A DNA stretch of 64,000 nucleotides from NCBI GenBank assembly GCA_963850915.1, contig CAWKND010000004.1:62001-126000 (forward strand), given 5' to 3'. The notes under the pieces are model-generated. The model was given only the letters and a program-made list of their open reading frames with translations. It was not told the DNA's origin and searched no databases. Within the stretch, counting starts at the first letter, position 1. Every line of letters starts with the position of its first letter. Source of the DNA: CAVTWH01 sp963850915. Its GTDB lineage: Bacteria > Actinomycetota > Actinomycetes > Mycobacteriales > Micromonosporaceae. A program made the position numbers and the translations under genes. This document shows, piece by piece, positions 16,526-25,204 of this stretch.

Positions 16526-17236
16526 GTGCGGACAGTCCTGGTCGGCGTGCGAACCGCTGCGGCAGCACAGGCCATGGCGGCGTTCGCGGAGCGCCTCGGG
16601 GCCGCCGCGTCGGTACGCACCGCGGTCTCCGCGACGGAGGCCGCCACCAAGCTGCGCGACCGCCCAGCCGAGTTCGTACTGCTGGACACGGCGCTGTGCC
16701 GGCCCGATCCCGCCGGTGTGGTACGCCGGCTGCTCAGCCTGTCACCCGGCGCGACGGTGGTGCTGTTCGGGCCGGAGGAGGTACAGGCCGCGAACGCGGC
16801 GCTGGCCGCCGGTGCGCGGGGCGTCATCCGCGGCGCCGACGATCTGGTCAGCGCGGTGACCAAGAGCATGCTGCTGCTCCTGCCGCCCGGGCCGGCGGAG
16901 AACCTGGGGCGCGCGGCAGCCCCGGCGCCGGTCGTGCCGGCGGCGACCCAGTCGGTGGTGACCGCACTCGCCCGGCCGGCGGCCACGCTGGTCGAGCACG
17001 ATCCGCTGGTACCCGCGCAGCGCGGCGATGCCCCACCTCAGCCGGTACTCACCGAGCGCGAGCTTCAGGTCCTGCGCGGCATGGCGGACGGGCGCAGCAA
17101 CGCCGAGATCGGCAAGGAGCTGTTCGTCTCCGAGGACACCGTAAAGACCCACGCCCGGCGACTGTTCCGCAAGCTCGGCGCCCGGGACCGGGCACACGCC
17201 GTTGCCGCCGGCTTCCGCGCCGGCCTGGTCAGCTGA
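16526..17236 (+). CDS. bldM: BldM-like orphan response regulator (LuxR/NarL type)
   Basis: A protein of 236 residues. The C-terminal domain (about 170-236: LTERELQVLRGMADGRSNAEIGKELFVSEDTVKTHARRLFRKLGARDRAHAVAAGFRAGLV) is almost the same as Streptomyces BldM, a developmental regulator. The N-terminal receiver is degenerate: the usual acidic pair is absent (VRTVLVGVRT), although an Asp at the normal phosphorylation position (54, FVLLDTAL) remains. An Ala/Pro/Val-rich linker of about 60 residues joins the domains. No kinase gene is adjacent. Start GTG 16526 has GAGAGGAGG 6 nt upstream. The whiD-bldM-guaB order is as in Streptomyces. Confidence 0.85.
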   Translation: MRTVLVGVRTAAAAQAMAAFAERLGAAASVRTAVSATEAATKLRDRPAEFVLLDTALCRPDPAGVVRRLLSLSPGATVVLFGPEEVQAANAALAAGARGVIRGADDLVSAVTKSMLLLLPPGPAENLGRAAAPAPVVPAATQSVVTALARPAATLVEHDPLVPAQRGDAPPQPVLTERELQVLRGMADGRSNAEIGKELFVSEDTVKTHARRLFRKLGARDRAHAVAAGFRAGLVS

Positions 17237-17269
17237 GCTCGCGGGTCTCCCGCTACTCCCCGTGCTGGC

Positions 17270-17677
17270 CTACTCCTCGGTGCTGTCAGCGCTGTCGGCG
17301 AGCGCGTCGTGTACCCCGTCGGCGTAGCCGCGCGCGTATTCCCAGGTGACGTAGTGCTCGGGATCCGGGTCGTAGGCCGGCTCGTGTACCCGTGGCCGGC
17401 CGGAGTCGAGCAGGTGGCGCAGGTTGCCCCGGAGCAGATCCCAGTCGAAGAAGTGCGGCTCGTGACAGTCCTCGCACTCGATCACCAGGCCGCGTACCCC
17501 GACCGGCGTGAGCAGTGCCTGGTAGACCTCGAGATCGGCGAGGTCCTCCAGGACGTCTTCCTGCTCGGCCGTGCTCAGCGGCCCCGATCCGTCGTCCTCC
17601 GGCTCATCGAGCTCGGCGAGCTCGTTGGCGGGGTCGGCCGGGTCGCCGGCAAACGGGTCGATCGGCTCTTCGTGCAC
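17270..17677 (-). CDS. DUF5319 family protein
   Basis: An acidic protein of 135 residues, an orthologue of M. tuberculosis Rv3412 by sequence style and position (beside guaB). Features are VHEEPIDPFAGDPADPANEL at the N-terminus, a run of Asp/Glu, CEDC (possible metal pair) in IECEDCHEPHFFDWDLLRGNL, and PEHYVTWEYARGYADGVHDAL. Function is unknown. The start GTG 17677 follows GGAGGG very closely (1-2 nt), an unusually short spacing; no better in-frame codon is seen nearby. Confidence 0.88.
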   Translation of the reverse strand: MHEEPIDPFAGDPADPANELAELDEPEDDGSGPLSTAEQEDVLEDLADLEVYQALLTPVGVRGLVIECEDCHEPHFFDWDLLRGNLRHLLDSGRPRVHEPAYDPDPEHYVTWEYARGYADGVHDALADSADSTEE

Positions 17678-17813
17678 CCCTCCACGGTAGCCCCCGGTAC
17701 CCCCGTCCGTACTCCCCAGGCGCTCCTTCGCGCTGGCCGGCCGGCGCGCCCGGCAGCCGGTACGCCCATCCGGTTTGGGTAGGATGGCGGGACCGCCGCC
17801 GAGGGGATTTGTC

Positions 17814-19322
17814 GTGGATCTTGTGCCCGCCGTCCAGCCGCCACCAATCGCCGAGATCCCGCTCGGCCTGACCTTCGATGATGTCCTCCTGCTGCCGGGC
17901 GAGTCCGACGTGGCGCCGAGCGAGGTGGTCACCCGCACCCGGCTGACCAAGGAGATCGAGATCGCCATCCCGCTGCTGTCCAGCGCGATGGACACGGTCA
18001 CCGAGGCGCGGATGGCGATCGCGATGGCGCGCAACGGCGGCATCGGTGTGCTCCACCGCAACCTGTCGATCGAGGAGCAGGCCCAGCAGGTCGACCTGGT
18101 CAAGCGCTCCGAGTCCGGGATGATCACCAATCCGGTCACCTGCTCGCCCGACGACACGGTGCGCGACGTCGACCGGATGTGTGCCCGCTACCGCATCTCC
18201 GGCCTGCCGGTCACCGACGGCGGCGGCGCGCTTGTCGGCATCATCACCAACCGCGACATGCGCTTCGTCACCGACGGCAGCACGCTGGTACACGAGGTGA
18301 TGACCAAGGCGCCGCTGGTCACCGCGCCGGTCGGCGTCTCCAAGGTCGACGCGCTCGCCCTGCTCCGCCAGCACAAGGTGGAGAAGCTGCCGCTGGTCGA
18401 CGGCGCGGGGCGGCTGCGCGGGCTGATCACCGTCAAGGACTTCACCAAGAGCGAGCAGTTCCCGCTGGCCACCAAGGACGGCTCCGGCCGGCTGCGGGTG
18501 GCCGCCGCGATCGGCTTCGGCGAGGAGTCGTACAAACGGGCGCGCACGCTGGTCGACGCGGGCGTGGACGTACTCGTGGCGGATGTGGCCCACGGGCACA
18601 GCAAGGCCATCGTGGAGATGATCCAGCGGCTCAAGCGGGACACCGACGTACAGGTGATCGGCGGCAACTCGGCCACCTACGCGGGTGCCCGGGCGCTGGC
18701 CGAGGCGGGTGCCGACGCGGTCAAGGTGGGTGTCGGGCCGGGCTCCATCTGCACCACCCGGGTGGTCGCCGGCGTCGGCGCGCCACAGATCACCGCGATC
18801 ATGGAGGCGGCCCGCGCGTGCCGGCCGCTGGGGGTACCGGTGATCGGCGACGGGGGCATGCAGTACTCCGGGGACATCGCGAAGGCGATCGTGGCCGGTG
18901 CCGACTCGGTGATGCTGGGCAGCCTGCTGGCCGGCTGCGAGGAGAGCCCGGGCGAACTCATCTTCATCAACGGCAAGCAGTTCAAGTCCTACCGGGGCAT
19001 GGGTTCGCTGGGCGCCATGCAGACCCGGGGCGCGCAGAAGTCGTACTCCAAGGACCGGTACTTCCAGGACGACGTGGTCTCCGACGACAAGCTGATCCCG
19101 GAGGGCATCGAGGGCCAGGTGCCCTACCGCGGCCCACTCTCCGCCGTCGCGCACCAGCTGATCGGCGGCCTGCGGCAGGGCATGTTCTACAGTGGCGCGG
19201 CGACCATCGCGCAGCTGCACGAGAAGGGGCAGCTCATCCGGATCACCGCGGCCGGGCTCAAGGAGAGCCACCCGCACGACATCCAGATGACCGTCGAGGC
19301 GCCCAACTACCACTCCCGCTGA
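17814..19322 (+). CDS. guaB: IMP dehydrogenase GuaB
   Basis: IMPDH of 502 residues converts IMP to XMP with NAD+, the first committed step to GMP. The TIM barrel starts LTFDDVLLLP; a CBS pair (about residues 110-225) interrupts it; the catalytic loop is GVGPGSICTTR with Cys313; the flap includes YRGMGSLGAMQ. Start GTG 17814 has GAGGGG 9 nt upstream and a TAGGAT -10 box at 17780-17785, giving a short 5' UTR of about 20 nt. It is followed after 50 nt by guaB3. Confidence 0.97.
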   Translation: MDLVPAVQPPPIAEIPLGLTFDDVLLLPGESDVAPSEVVTRTRLTKEIEIAIPLLSSAMDTVTEARMAIAMARNGGIGVLHRNLSIEEQAQQVDLVKRSESGMITNPVTCSPDDTVRDVDRMCARYRISGLPVTDGGGALVGIITNRDMRFVTDGSTLVHEVMTKAPLVTAPVGVSKVDALALLRQHKVEKLPLVDGAGRLRGLITVKDFTKSEQFPLATKDGSGRLRVAAAIGFGEESYKRARTLVDAGVDVLVADVAHGHSKAIVEMIQRLKRDTDVQVIGGNSATYAGARALAEAGADAVKVGVGPGSICTTRVVAGVGAPQITAIMEAARACRPLGVPVIGDGGMQYSGDIAKAIVAGADSVMLGSLLAGCEESPGELIFINGKQFKSYRGMGSLGAMQTRGAQKSYSKDRYFQDDVVSDDKLIPEGIEGQVPYRGPLSAVAHQLIGGLRQGMFYSGAATIAQLHEKGQLIRITAAGLKESHPHDIQMTVEAPNYHSR

Positions 19323-19372
19323 CCCACTTCGCTGGCCCGTTTGGCTGACCGTCGACCGTTAGGAGACTCGCT

Positions 19373-20488
19373 GTGCGTGACATGGTCGAGATCGGCATGG
19401 GCAAGACCGCCCAGCGCGGGTACCACCTGGATGACGTCGCGATCGTGCCCAGCCGGCGTACCCGCGACGTGGACGACGTCTCCACGGCCTGGCAGCTGGA
19501 CGCGTACCCCTTCAGGATTCCTTGTGTCGCCCACCCGAGTGACGCCACGATGAGCCCGGCCACCGTGATCGCCCTGGGCCGCCTCGGCGGGCTCGGCGTG
19601 CTCAACGTCGAGGGGCTCTGGGCCCGCTACGAGGATCCCGGCAAGATCCTGCAGGAGCTGGTCGAGGTCGAGGACGCGGAGGCCACCCGGCGGCTGCAGG
19701 AGGTCTACGCCGAGCCGATCAAGCCGGCGCTGATCGGCGAGCGGGTACGCGAGATGCGGGCCGGCGGGATCACCGTCGCGGTACGCGTCTCCCCGCAGCA
19801 CACCCTGGCGCTCGCCCCGGTGATCCTCGACGCCGGGGTGGACATCCTGGTCATCCAGGGCACGCTGGTCTCCGCCGAGCACGTGTCGAGTGTGGACGAG
19901 CCGCTGAACCTGAAGGAGTTCATCGCCGACCTGGACCTGCCGGTCATCGTCGGCGGCTGCACCGACTACAAGACCGCGCTGCACCTGATGCGCACCGGCG
20001 CGGCCGGCGTGATCGTCGGGATCGGGGCCGACGAGGCGTCCACCACGGACACCGTGCTCGGCATCCGGGTACCGATGGCCACCGCCATCGCCGACGCCGC
20101 TGCCGCCCGGCGCGACTACCTCGACGAGACCGGCGGGCGCTACGTACACCTGATCGCCGACGGCGACATCACCAGCTCCGGTGACATCGCGAAAGCGCTC
20201 GGCTGCGGAGCCGACGCGGTCATGCTCGGCGCGCCGCTGTCCCTCGCCGAAGAGGCGCCGGCGGCCGGGTCCTGGTGGCACTCGTCGGCCAGCCACCCGC
20301 AGTTGCCGCGCGGGGCCTACGGGCTCACCGGGCAGCCGCTCGGCCCGCTGGAGAAGCTGCTGTACGGGCCGGCCGACAACCCGTACGGCCTGCTCAACCT
20401 GTTCGGCGGGCTGAAGCGGGCGATGGCCAAGTGCGGGTACCGCGACCTCAAGGAGTTCCAGAAGGTCGGGCTCGTCCTGGACCGCTGA
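19373..20488 (+). CDS. guaB3: GuaB3, IMP dehydrogenase-family paralogue
   Basis: A protein of 371 residues without CBS domains, belonging to the actinobacterial IMPDH-related GuaB3 family (TIGR01304 type). The barrel pattern is clear (KTAQRGYHLDDVAIVPSRRTRDVDDVST, LGGLGVLNVEGLW, GADAVMLGAPLSLAEEAPAAG). The Cys loop of true IMPDH (GSICTTR) is not seen; the corresponding region reads GIGADEASTTDT, so classical IMPDH catalysis is doubtful. Start GTG 19373 has AGGAGA 8 nt upstream. Co-transcription with guaB is likely. Confidence 0.95.
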   Translation: MRDMVEIGMGKTAQRGYHLDDVAIVPSRRTRDVDDVSTAWQLDAYPFRIPCVAHPSDATMSPATVIALGRLGGLGVLNVEGLWARYEDPGKILQELVEVEDAEATRRLQEVYAEPIKPALIGERVREMRAGGITVAVRVSPQHTLALAPVILDAGVDILVIQGTLVSAEHVSSVDEPLNLKEFIADLDLPVIVGGCTDYKTALHLMRTGAAGVIVGIGADEASTTDTVLGIRVPMATAIADAAAARRDYLDETGGRYVHLIADGDITSSGDIAKALGCGADAVMLGAPLSLAEEAPAAGSWWHSSASHPQLPRGAYGLTGQPLGPLEKLLYGPADNPYGLLNLFGGLKRAMAKCGYRDLKEFQKVGLVLDR

Positions 20489-20641
20489 GTCGGCGCTGGG
20501 CCGCCGTTGAGCCGGCTGCCGCCCCGGGTGGACAGATTCCGGCGGGTGTCAGTGGCGCATCGGCACTAGGCTCGCGCGTGACCGTCGCAGAGGTACCGGC
20601 GACGGCTCCAGCGCGGACGACCCAAGCACGAGGAGCAGCCG

Positions 20642-22573
20642 ATGCAGCCGGTCCCGGTAGCCCGTACCCGACGCGCGTCCCTGGTGGCGCACGGGGTCTG
20701 GGAGCTCATCCTCATCCTGGTCTGCGTCGCGCTGCTCTTCGCGGTGCTGGCCAAGGGTGCGCACGGTCAGTTGGCGCACATCGTCGCCTTTGGACTGGCC
20801 AGCACCGGTCTGCAGGCGATCGCGGTCGCGGTGTCGCTGCGCGCCCGTACGCTGAACTTCGCCGTAGGTGCGGTTACCGCGGGTAGCACGGTGCTGATCG
20901 CCAAGATGGCCGCGAGCGACAGCCTGTCGCTGACCACAGCCGTGCTGCTGACCCTGGGCCTGGCGCTGGTGGTCGGGGTGGTGGCCGGTGCGCTCAGCGG
21001 GCTGACCAGGGCGCCCGGCTGGGCCGTCTCGCTGGTACTGCTGGCGCTGATCGGCGCGTACACGCTGAGCGCCGGGGTCGAGGTGCACGCGCTGCCCCGG
21101 GCGGAGCTGCCCGACTCGCCGCTGACCTGGCTGAACCTGATTGCGGTACTCGCCGTGGTGGCCAGCCTCGCCGGCGGGGTGCTGTGGCTCTTCGCGCCGG
21201 TACGCCGGGCGGTGGCGGTGGACTCGGACGGGGACGGGCCGGTGGGTGCGCGGGTACTCGGCGGCATCGTCGGCCTCGGCCTCTCCACCCTGCTCGCCGC
21301 GCTGGCCGGGGTAAGCGTGCTGATCTACCAAGGTGCCAGCCTGCCGCCGAGCGGGAGCGCCGTGCCGCTGCTGCCGATCGCGATCGTGCTCTTCGGCGGG
21401 GTGAGCGCCTTCGGCGGGCGCGGCGGCATCGCCGGTACCGTACTGGCCACGCTCGCCGCGGGGCTGTTCCTGTTCTTCGGTCAACTGCACGGCTGGGCCA
21501 CCTGGATCACCTACTACCTGCCCGCGGCGGTCCTGCTGGTCCTCGGCATCGCGGCGAGCCTGGTCTTCCGGATGCTTGACGGCTCAGCTTCGGAGACCGC
21601 GCCGGTGACAGCGGCTCCAGTCTGGCGCCCCACGCCACCCCCCGGCTTCGGCCCGGCCTCGGTACCGGCCGCGCCGATCCCGACGGCCGCTGAGCAGCCG
21701 GGCGGTGCGCCGGTGGTCGCCGGAGCGCCGGCACGCGGGGCCGCGGCCAGCGAACCCGGTACGCCGTACCCGGCCGGGCCTGTCCCCCCGGTGCCGTCCG
21801 GACCGCCCGCCCACTCGGTACCGCCGGGCTCCGCACCGCCCGTGACAGGTCCGCCCGCAACCGGCCCGGAGGGCGCGCCGTACTGGCGGGGCCGCGCGCC
21901 GTACCCCGACTCGGCGCCCTACCCCGGCCAGCCCGGCCCGCCGTCCGTCCAGCCGCCCTATCCCGGCCAGCCGCCTTACCAGGGCCAGCCCATCGCGCCG
22001 CCGCACAGCGTCCAGCCGCCCTACCCCGGCCAGCAGCCGCCCTATCCGGGTCAGCCGCCCTACCCGCCCCAGGGCGCCCAGCCGCCGTACCCGGGTCAGC
22101 CTGGCCAGCAGCCTTACCCCGGCCAGCCTTACCCCGGGCAGCCGTATCCTGGCCAGCCGTACCCTGGCCAGCCGGCGCAGCCGGGTCGACCACAGCAAGC
22201 AGGACAGCCGCAGCCGGGGCAGCCATATCCGGGTCAAGGGCCGGCCGGGTATCCGGCCCAGGCTCCGCCGACCGTGTACGGCCAGCCGGCCCCCGCGCCG
22301 ACCCCGCCGACCCCTGCCACGCCAGCACCGGCCTCCCCGCAGGCAGAGTCGGCGCCACCGACGGAGATCGGCGGGTACCCGGGGGAGCCGCTGCCGGTAC
22401 GCCAGCCGCAGCCCGAGGACCCGAAGTTCCGCAGTGCGCCGCCCGAGTCGCGCACCCGCGCAGCGGAGCCGACCGAGTCAGCGGCACCGACCGAGTCAGC
22501 GGCACCGACCGAGTCTGCGCCACCGACCGAGCAGCCCACCGAGCAGCTGGGACCTGATCAGTCCGCCCAGTAA
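20642..22573 (+). CDS. Orphan RbsC-like membrane protein with a long PPYPGQ-rich tail
   Basis: A protein of 643 residues. Residues 1-320 are a multi-pass membrane domain of about ten helices resembling BPD_transp_2 (RbsC/LivH-type) permeases: GLASTGLQAIAVAVSLRARTLNFAVGAVTAGSTVLIAKMA and LLPIAIVLFGGVSAFGGRGGIAGTVLATLAAGLF. Residues about 330-643 are low-complexity, Pro/Gly/Tyr/Gln-rich, with many PYPGQP repeats around 21950-22240 and a Glu/Ser/Thr/Pro-rich end with repeated TESAAP. No ATPase or binding protein is adjacent. ATG 20642 has GAGGAG 7 nt upstream and TAGGCT at 20565-20570 may be its -10. Function unknown. Confidence 0.82.
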   Translation: MQPVPVARTRRASLVAHGVWELILILVCVALLFAVLAKGAHGQLAHIVAFGLASTGLQAIAVAVSLRARTLNFAVGAVTAGSTVLIAKMAASDSLSLTTAVLLTLGLALVVGVVAGALSGLTRAPGWAVSLVLLALIGAYTLSAGVEVHALPRAELPDSPLTWLNLIAVLAVVASLAGGVLWLFAPVRRAVAVDSDGDGPVGARVLGGIVGLGLSTLLAALAGVSVLIYQGASLPPSGSAVPLLPIAIVLFGGVSAFGGRGGIAGTVLATLAAGLFLFFGQLHGWATWITYYLPAAVLLVLGIAASLVFRMLDGSASETAPVTAAPVWRPTPPPGFGPASVPAAPIPTAAEQPGGAPVVAGAPARGAAASEPGTPYPAGPVPPVPSGPPAHSVPPGSAPPVTGPPATGPEGAPYWRGRAPYPDSAPYPGQPGPPSVQPPYPGQPPYQGQPIAPPHSVQPPYPGQQPPYPGQPPYPPQGAQPPYPGQPGQQPYPGQPYPGQPYPGQPYPGQPAQPGRPQQAGQPQPGQPYPGQGPAGYPAQAPPTVYGQPAPAPTPPTPATPAPASPQAESAPPTEIGGYPGEPLPVRQPQPEDPKFRSAPPESRTRAAEPTESAAPTESAAPTESAPPTEQPTEQLGPDQSAQ

Positions 22574-22605
22574 CTCACCGGGGCCGGGCAGCCAGGAAGC
22601 GCGGG

Positions 22606-23382
22606 TCAGCCGGTGGCGGCGAGTTCGCGGGTCGGGGGAGCGGTGGTCAGCTCGGTACCGACCAGGGCCAGCAGTGCCTCGGTCAGGTCCGGGTGCCGGC
22701 GGGACACCCGCAGCGCCAGGCTCGGCGACCACTCGACGGTACGCACCGGCATGTCCTCGGCCGTGGCGATCAACCAGGCACGGGCAGCCGCGCGAGCGGC
22801 CGTGGCCGGGTCGGTGAGGTGCCCGGCGGCGTGGTCGGCGTACTGCTCGACGGCGGCCGAGAACTCGTCGAGCTCGCGTACCACCCGGGTGGCGTACCGG
22901 CCGGGGTCGATCTTCGTCACTGAGCGTGACCAGATCCGGTGCAGGATGATCTCGATGTCCGGGCGGGCCAGTACCGAAAGCTCGTGCGCCACCAGCGCCC
23001 GCAGCTCGTCCGGCGTGAGCCGCTCCACCAGCGGCGCACCGATCAGCAGCTCGCCGTGGCCGATGGCGACCCGGGAGGTGACCAGCGGCTGGCGGATCAG
23101 CCCGACCCGGACGGCCGGCGGTACCCCCACGGCAGCCGCCACCTCGCCGACCAGCCGGGCGAGTTCGGGGTGGCTGCGGAGGCTCACCCGACGGCCGCCG
23201 GAGCGGACGGCGTAGCCCAACCGGGCGACCAGGAGCAGGATGGCCCCGACGGCCAATGGTTCGGCGGATTGCTGGAAGACTGCGACAACCACCAGGTAGG
23301 CCAGCGGAAGCAGGATCACCGGGCGGCCGAGGAGCAGCCACGCGGCCCGCCACCGGGGCAGCTGACCAGGAAGTTTGCGCAC
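22606..23382 (-). CDS. M48-like membrane protein lacking the zinc motif
   Basis: A protein of 258 residues that resembles M48 (HtpX/Ste24) metallopeptidases: two N-terminal hydrophobic helices (LLGRPVILLPLAYLVVVAVF and LAVGAILLLVARLGYAV), a GELLIGAPLVERLTPDELRALVAHEL segment, and EQYADHAAG downstream. The HExxH zinc motif reads HELSV (His133, Glu134) so the second His is missing, and the third-ligand Glu before AD is Tyr. It is probably a non-catalytic relative. Start GTG 23382 is preferred over a TTG at 23418. Function unknown. Confidence 0.78.
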   Translation of the reverse strand: MRKLPGQLPRWRAAWLLLGRPVILLPLAYLVVVAVFQQSAEPLAVGAILLLVARLGYAVRSGGRRVSLRSHPELARLVGEVAAAVGVPPAVRVGLIRQPLVTSRVAIGHGELLIGAPLVERLTPDELRALVAHELSVLARPDIEIILHRIWSRSVTKIDPGRYATRVVRELDEFSAAVEQYADHAAGHLTDPATAARAAARAWLIATAEDMPVRTVEWSPSLALRVSRRHPDLTEALLALVGTELTTAPPTRELAATG

Positions 23383-23511
23383 GACAACTATAGTTCGCCG
23401 CCGATTACTGAGCGTCAAGCGTGCTGGCTGTGGCGCACGCCATGGGATTGACGTCTGCCCAGCTCAGCACGCAAGATTTTACCCACCAGTAACAAGTTCC
23501 GGAGGTAACGG

Positions 23512-25191
23512 ATGACCGACGTCGATGTCGTGGTGATCGGCTCCGGGTTCGGCGGCAGCGTCGCGGCGCTGCGGCTGGCGGAGAAGGGGTACTCGGTCGC
23601 CGTGCTCGAGGCGGGGCGCCGCTTCGCCGACGACGAGTTCCCGGAGAACTCGATGAAGGTGCGCTCGTTCCTCTGGGCGCCGGCCATCCGCGCCTTCGGC
23701 ATCCAGCGGATCAACCTGCTCCGCAACGTACTGGTGCTCTCCGGCGCCGGGGTCGGTGGCGGCTCGCTCGTCTACGCCAACACGCTGTACCGGCCACTGC
23801 CACCGTTCTACGCCGACCCGCAGTGGCGGGAGATCACCGACTGGCAGGCCGAGCTGGCCCCCTGGTACGACCAGGCGGAGCGGATGCTCGGGGTGACCAC
23901 CTACCCGCGTACCACCGCCGCCGACGTGGCCATGCGCGCGGTCGCCGGGAAGATGGGGGTCGCCGACTCGTACCACGCGACGCCGGTCGGCGTGCTGTTC
24001 GGCGAGCCGGGGGTGGAGGTACCCGACCCGTTCTTCGGGGGTGCGGGGCCGGCTCGGCGCGGCTGTGTCGACTGCGGCGCGTGCATGACCGGGTGCCGGC
24101 ACAACGCCAAGAACACGCTGGTCAAGAACTACCTGTACCTGGCCGAGCGGCTGGGCGTACAGGTACACCCGCTCAGTACGGTCACCGACGTACGCCCGGT
24201 CGACGGCGGGTACACGGTGACCACGCGGCGCACCGGCGGCCGGCGTAGGACCACCTTCCACGCCCAGCAGGTGATCTTCGCGGCCGGCGCGCTGGGTACC
24301 CAGCGCCTGCTGCACCGCCTGAAGGCCACCGGGGCGCTGCCGCACCTGTCGCCGAGGCTGGGCGAGCTGACCCGGACCAACTCCGAGGCGCTGCTCGGCG
24401 CCGGCTCGCTGCGCAAGGGCGTCGACTTCACCGACGGCGTCGCCATCACCAGCTCGTTCCACCCCGACCAGCACACCCACATCGAGCCGGTCCGCTACGG
24501 CAAGGGCCCCAACTCGATGGCGCTGCTGCAGACAGTGCTGGTCGACGGGGACAAGCGGCGGGCGCTGCGGGCGTTCGGCGCCTTCGCCCGGCACCCGATC
24601 ACCAACCTGCGGGTACTCTCGCCGCGCGGCTGGTCAGAACGCACCGTGATCGCCCTGGTCATGCAGACCCTGAACAACTCGCTGACCACGCTGTACAAGC
24701 GAAACTGGTTGGGGCGCAAGCGATTGACCACACGCCAGGGGCTGGGCCAGCCCAACCCGGCCTGGATTCCGGAGGGCAACCAGGCGGTCCGGCTGCTGGC
24801 CGAGGAGATCGGCGGGGTTCCGGGGGGTACCTGGGGGGATGTCTTCAACATCCCGATGACCGCGCACATCCTGGGCGGCGCGGTGATCGGTGACTCGGCC
24901 GAGACCGGGGTGGTCGACCCCTACCACCGGGTGTACGGGCACCCCGGCCTGCACGTGGTCGACGGGGCGGCGGTCTGCGCGAACCTCGGCGTGAACCCCT
25001 CGCTGACCATCACGGCCCAGGCCGAGCGCGCGCTGTCGTTGTGGCCCAACAAGAGCGAGCCCGATCCGCGCCCCGAACCGGGTACGGGCTACGTGCGGCT
25101 GGCGGCGGTACCCCCGAAGCACCCGGCCGTACCCACCACGGCACCCGCGGCGCTCCGGCTGACCCCGGTCTCCCGGAGCCAGCCGGCCTGA
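23512..25191 (+). CDS. choD: ChoD-like GMC-family oxidoreductase (putative cholesterol oxidase)
   Basis: FAD-dependent oxidoreductase of 559 residues. The N-terminal dinucleotide motif is VVIGSGFGGSVAALRLAEKG with VLEAGRR, and GAGVGGGSLVYANTLY is the FAD loop. A Cys-rich stretch, GCVDCGACMTGCRHNAKNT (about residues 183-201), resembles a ferredoxin-like cluster motif and is typical of this actinobacterial ChoD group. The C-terminus has NLGVNPSLTITAQAERA. It lies after guaB-guaB3 as in M. tuberculosis (Rv3409c). Cholesterol oxidase activity is the traditional label; the true substrate is uncertain. GGAGG lies 5 nt before the ATG. Confidence 0.9.
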   Translation: MTDVDVVVIGSGFGGSVAALRLAEKGYSVAVLEAGRRFADDEFPENSMKVRSFLWAPAIRAFGIQRINLLRNVLVLSGAGVGGGSLVYANTLYRPLPPFYADPQWREITDWQAELAPWYDQAERMLGVTTYPRTTAADVAMRAVAGKMGVADSYHATPVGVLFGEPGVEVPDPFFGGAGPARRGCVDCGACMTGCRHNAKNTLVKNYLYLAERLGVQVHPLSTVTDVRPVDGGYTVTTRRTGGRRRTTFHAQQVIFAAGALGTQRLLHRLKATGALPHLSPRLGELTRTNSEALLGAGSLRKGVDFTDGVAITSSFHPDQHTHIEPVRYGKGPNSMALLQTVLVDGDKRRALRAFGAFARHPITNLRVLSPRGWSERTVIALVMQTLNNSLTTLYKRNWLGRKRLTTRQGLGQPNPAWIPEGNQAVRLLAEEIGGVPGGTWGDVFNIPMTAHILGGAVIGDSAETGVVDPYHRVYGHPGLHVVDGAAVCANLGVNPSLTITAQAERALSLWPNKSEPDPRPEPGTGYVRLAAVPPKHPAVPTTAPAALRLTPVSRSQPA

Positions 25192-25204
25192 GCGCCTGCT
25201 GCTG

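Noticed and set aside
23382..23418. Promoter TTGACG-ACTATAGT in front of the M48-like gene, with TTG 23418 as start
   Set aside because: The -35/-10 spacing would be 20 nt and the -10 overlaps the coding reading from TTG; GTG 23382 fits better, but the promoter remains unproven.
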